From Actinomycetes bacterium (GTDB lineage: Bacteria; Actinomycetota; Actinomycetes; Actinomycetales; Cellulomonadaceae): a stretch of 14,759 bases of DNA. The DNA lies in NCBI GenBank assembly GCA_023388235.1, contig JAEWGQ010000122.1, forward strand, positions 1 to 14,759, written 5' to 3'. The translations under genes and the position numbers were made by a program. Positions 14,611 through 14,759 of this stretch are shown one piece after another (position 1 is the stretch's first letter; each line of letters begins with the position of its first letter). Below the pieces are notes generated by a model. It was given only the letters and a program-made list of their open reading frames with translations. It was not told the DNA's origin and ran no database searches.

Positions 14611-14759
14611 TCAGTGCGGGGCCGGCAGGTCCCCGGCGCCGGCGGGCGGGCGGCGCACCAGCAGCGTCGCCGCCACCGCGACCACCGAGACCACCCCGCC
14701 CCACAGGAACGCCCCCTGCACCCCGGCGGCGGTGGCGTCGACCGGGTCCGCCCCGGCCG
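14611..14759 (-). CDS. MFS-type transporter, C-terminal fragment (5' end beyond the window)
   Basis: Seen: the last 48 residues of a minus-strand gene ending in TGA at 14611-14613. They read DATAAGVQGAFLWGGVVSVV followed by AVAATLLVRRPPAG and a short polar tail ending PAPH. One hydrophobic helix followed by paired Arg and a short cytoplasmic tail is the usual end of a 14-helix drug:H+ antiporter of the EmrB/QacA type, in which GVQGAFLWG-like motifs precede the last helix. This is recognition from the C-terminus only, so the substrate and even the exact family are uncertain. Its very high GC matches the left-hand chromosomal genes, so it belongs to the backbone on the far side of the island. 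Confidence 0.6.
   Translation of the reverse strand, partial: AGADPVDATAAGVQGAFLWGGVVSVVAVAATLLVRRPPAGAGDLPAPH

Noticed and set aside
1..14759. CRISPR array or long tandem repeats
   Set aside because: No regularly spaced repeats were found on reading through the window.

Overview
The window comes from a very GC-rich actinobacterium. Codons end almost always in G or C, GTG starts are common, and there is a two-domain LysX, an actinobacterial architecture. I suspect a Micrococcales/Cellulomonadaceae-like host, but this is inference from composition and gene style.

Layout. (1) Positions 1-7593 are dense, extremely GC-rich chromosomal genes, all on the minus strand. In transcription order they are a NarL-type response regulator, its HisKA_3 histidine kinase, LysX (membrane lysyl-phosphatidylglycerol synthase fused to lysyl-tRNA synthetase), a small secreted protein of unknown function, a membrane-anchored extracytoplasmic esterase, and the start of a second alpha/beta hydrolase cut by the window edge. 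A hairpin separates the kinase from lysX, so the two-component pair and the lysX cluster are probably adjacent units. The cluster looks like cell-envelope charge control: sensing, lysine transfer to lipid, and candidate outer-face hydrolysis.

(2) Positions about 7700-14508 are a lower-GC accessory island. The left part holds a decayed transposase-like gene (minus strand, one internal stop) and about 0.7 kb of mostly uninterpretable DNA. The centre holds an apparently intact Hachiman anti-phage operon on the minus strand: hamA (DUF1837 nuclease with D...ExK) and hamB (Ski2-like SF2 helicase), with overlapping stop/start and a hairpin just after hamB. The right part holds plus-strand wreckage: the TOPRIM end of an OLD-family nuclease with a stop codon in it, a frame-shifted helical segment, and the start of a small membrane protein.

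(3) At 14509-14582 a tRNA gene on the minus strand has its 3' end facing the island, as expected of a tRNA used as an insertion site. It has an unusual combination: anticodon UAA but a short (5 nt) variable loop, whereas ordinary tRNA-Leu(UAA) has a long variable arm. Right of it are a strong hairpin and the C-terminus of an MFS-type transporter. No integrase gene and no second copy of the tRNA end were seen inside the window.
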